Assembly (NCBI GenBank): GCA_048264125.1
Contig: JBLXDM010000009.1
Coordinates: 62,001-126,000 of the forward strand
Reading direction: 5' to 3'
Source of the DNA: M1-B18 sp048264125
GTDB taxonomy: Bacteria; Bacillota; Clostridia; Peptostreptococcales; Natronincolaceae
DNA length: 64,000 nt
Under the pieces are notes generated by a model. It made no database searches, had not been told where the DNA came from, and saw only the letters and a list, made by a program, of their open reading frames with translations. Shown one piece after another: positions 62,341 to 64,000 of the stretch. How positions within the stretch are numbered: the stretch's first letter is position 1; each line of letters starts with the position of its first letter. Both the position numbers and the translations under genes were made by a program.

Positions 62341-62780
62341 TACAGTACTCCCATATGCCACCTTACATAGCGATAGACGATGAACTGGCTGGTATATAGC
62401 GTTCCCCTGTCTATATCTATAATATATGTGTATTTAAGCTCCTTCAGCTGTGGCAGCTGCTCTACATCTGCATAATACAGCCTTCCATGAGTTCTGCCCT
62501 CGGTGAAAAATTCACTCAGGTGTTTTTCATTTTCCCATTGAATTGGAGTGCTTATCGGATATTCTCCCTGTGCTGCATGGAATTCTTCTACAGCCAGCTT
62601 AACCTCTTGATAAGCAGCCTTGTACTTGGCATAGCTGTAATCCTCATATTTAAAATATAAGGGTAATATAGCTACCACTGCAAAGATAAGTAAAAACGTA
62701 AAGAGCAATCTCCCATTAGTGTGCTTTGTCTGTTTTACTGTAAAGAGCTCCTCAAACCTCTCAGATAATCTCATCCCCAT
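62340..62780 (-). CDS. Membrane-anchored protein of unknown function
   Basis: 146 residues, SD AAGGGGGATGG before ATG 62780. Short cytoplasmic part (RLSERFEELFTVKQTKHTNG), one membrane helix (RLLFTFLLIFAVVAILPLYF, about 24-43), then an extracytoplasmic domain with YEDYSYAKYKAAYQEVKLAVEE, QGEYPISTPIQWEN and YTYIIDIDRGTLYTSQFIVY. The helix followed by a small helix-strand domain recalls pilin-like or pseudopilin-type proteins, but there is no prepilin cleavage site. It ends in the paired-hairpin element and lies apart from carB. Confidence 0.65.
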   Translation of the reverse strand: MGMRLSERFEELFTVKQTKHTNGRLLFTFLLIFAVVAILPLYFKYEDYSYAKYKAAYQEVKLAVEEFHAAQGEYPISTPIQWENEKHLSEFFTEGRTHGRLYYADVEQLPQLKELKYTYIIDIDRGTLYTSQFIVYRYVRWHMGVL

Positions 62781-62932
62781 AAATCCATCCCCCTTTAATG
62801 CATTTAAACAAATTATCTTTTTTAACTATTATACAATATTTATCTAAGCCTCAAGCTTACAATTCTGTAACATTTTCCAAATATTTCAACAATTTTAACT
62901 TTTTATTATGCTGCCGCAATAAATTTACAGCA

Positions 62933-62960
62933 AAAAGGCCGGTATTTACTCATACCGACC
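62933..62960 (-). terminator. Terminator of carB
   Basis: GG-T/C-CGGTAT pairs with ATACCG-A/G-CC across a six-base loop, then five T on the minus strand, eight bases after the carB stop codon. Confidence 0.82.
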
Positions 62961-62967
62961 CTCTCAA

Positions 62968-64000
62968 TTATATACTTATTGCCTCTACCTTATCAATATC
63001 AATCCCGGATTTTAGTATTTCCACCATAACCGCCGCTGTGTCCAAGGAGGTAAATACCTTTATGGAGGCCTCTACCGCTGCTCTTCTTATTTTGAAGCCA
63101 TCTCTGTTGCTGTCCTTGCCCTTAGTGGGGGTATTGATAATCAGCTCCACCTTGCGGCCTCTGATAGCATCCAGAATATTGGGCTGTGGCTCCCTTACCT
63201 TATTGATTTCATTTACCTCAATGCCATGCTCCCTGAGGAAATCAGCTGTTCCCTTAGAGGCCATTAGGTTGTAGCCTAATGATACCAGCTCCTTAGCCTG
63301 AGGCAGAAACTCCTCCTTATCGCTGTCCTTTAGGGAGACAAAAATGCTTCCTCCCTTTTTCGGCAGCTTCAGATTCGCCGCTATAAAGCCCTTATACATC
63401 GCCTCGATATAGTTCTTTGCAACCCCCAGCACCTCTCCTGTGGATTTCATTTCCGGTCCAAGGCTTATCTCTGCCATTGGCAGCTTCTCTGTAGAGAAAA
63501 TCGGAACCTTAACCGCCACCAGCTCTGACCTAATGCTTATGCCGGTGCCATAGCCCATATCAGCTAATTTTTTACCCATCATTGCCCCTGTGGCCAAGGA
63601 GATAATCGGCACCTTCGTTATCTTACTGATATATGGAACCGTACGACTGGAGCGTGGATTTACCTCTATTACATATAGCTCATTTTTGTATTCGATAAAC
63701 TGAATGTTGATCATGCCTACAACCTTCAATGCCAGGGCTATTCTTCGGGTATAGTCCAGCAGCTTATCCTCTATTTCCTTTGATATATTCTGGCTTGGAT
63801 ATATGGTAATACTGTCACCAGAATGTATGCCTGCTCGTTCTAGATGCTCCATTACTCCCGGAATCAATATTTCCTCACCGTCGCATATGGCATCAATCTC
63901 TATTTCCCTGCCCACCAAATATCTGTCTATGAGCACAGGATTCTTTTTATCTCTGACAAAGGCATTTTTAAGATAGCCCTTAAGCTGTTCTTCGCTATAG
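62968..64000 (-). CDS. carB: Carbamoyl phosphate synthase large subunit (partial, 5' end outside window)
   Basis: 343 codons visible (frame continues through 64000; position 64000 is one base of a split codon) out of about 1070. The visible part is the second ATP-grasp half (VLIDRYLVGREIEIDAICDG, RIALALKVVGMINIQFIEYKNELYVIEVNPRSSRTVPYISK) and the C-terminal methylglyoxal-synthase-like allosteric domain (KKGGSIFVSLKDSDKE, MASKGTADFLREHGIEV, EPQPNILDAIRGRKVELIIN, NTPTKG). Makes carbamoyl phosphate for pyrimidine and arginine synthesis. It ends at a terminator; carA and pyr or arg genes, if adjacent, are upstream beyond the window. Confidence 0.96.
   Translation of the reverse strand, partial: YSEEQLKGYLKNAFVRDKKNPVLIDRYLVGREIEIDAICDGEEILIPGVMEHLERAGIHSGDSITIYPSQNISKEIEDKLLDYTRRIALALKVVGMINIQFIEYKNELYVIEVNPRSSRTVPYISKITKVPIISLATGAMMGKKLADMGYGTGISIRSELVAVKVPIFSTEKLPMAEISLGPEMKSTGEVLGVAKNYIEAMYKGFIAANLKLPKKGGSIFVSLKDSDKEEFLPQAKELVSLGYNLMASKGTADFLREHGIEVNEINKVREPQPNILDAIRGRKVELIINTPTKGKDSNRDGFKIRRAAVEASIKVFTSLDTAAVMVEILKSGIDIDKVEAISI

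Noticed and set aside
1..64000. tRNA, rRNA, prophage or insertion sequence genes
   Set aside because: No cloverleaf, rRNA signature, phage structural gene or transposase was recognised anywhere by eye.

Overview
The window reads as chromosomal DNA of a strictly anaerobic, low-to-moderate-GC Firmicute of class Clostridia. The signs are strong AGGAGG-type ribosome binding sites with frequent TTG and GTG starts, sigma-A promoters close to consensus, a selenocysteine formate dehydrogenase, an NAD-linked multimeric [FeFe]-hydrogenase, HPr kinase, AddAB, CsaB and rubrerythrin. Most genes lie on the minus strand. I saw no tRNA, rRNA, CRISPR array, phage or transposase. Both ends cut a gene: formate dehydrogenase on the left (3' end missing) and carB on the right (5' end missing).

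Positions 1-9100 hold two neighbouring minus-strand operons for soluble redox enzymes. The upstream one (8944 to 4477) encodes a NuoE-like subunit, a small [2Fe-2S] protein, a NuoF-like flavin subunit and an [FeFe]-hydrogenase. The second (4101 to beyond position 1) encodes paralogues of the first three, of nearly the same length and in the same order, followed by a molybdenum/tungsten formate dehydrogenase whose active-site residue is an in-frame UGA (320-322) with a SECIS-like hairpin behind it. Each looks like an NAD(P)-linked, possibly electron-bifurcating, complex. A Rex-like palindrome touches the hydrogenase promoter.

Positions 9300-19100 hold hprK, uvrC, a PilZ protein, uvrA and uvrB. 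The uvrBA promoter is a perfect -35/-10 pair with a LexA box at its start point. Positions 19100-24050 carry the cell-division peptidoglycan block ftsE-ftsX-M23 peptidase-S41 protease, and a divergent 5-formyl-THF cyclo-ligase. Positions 24100-32500 hold a Lon-like protease, a four-LysM secreted protein, a large secreted phosphodiester glycosidase, a PrcB-like protein and a Fur-box-preceded superoxide dismutase. Positions 32500-39960 look like one cell-envelope and carbon operon: DUF5693-like membrane protein, csaB, tagA-like glycosyltransferase, YitT-like protein and a split transketolase, with a small secreted protein upstream.

Positions 40000-43300 reproduce the Bacillus order acpS-ydcC-alr-ndoAI-ndoA. 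Positions 43300-50200 are more accessory: a coiled-coil protein, a lipoprotein, a small membrane protein, an orphan complex-I/Mrp-type membrane subunit, an ABC exporter and a CBS protein. Positions 50300-58640 hold addA, addB, a YhaM-like exonuclease and a small membrane protein. The right end has rubrerythrin, phosphatidylserine decarboxylase, a beta-helix protein without a signal peptide, a small anchored protein and carB.

The main non-coding curiosities are a roughly 195-bp imperfectly palindromic element present twice (12444-12636 and 43991-44192), and a compact cluster at 62254-62340 of two hairpins whose loops are complementary to each other.
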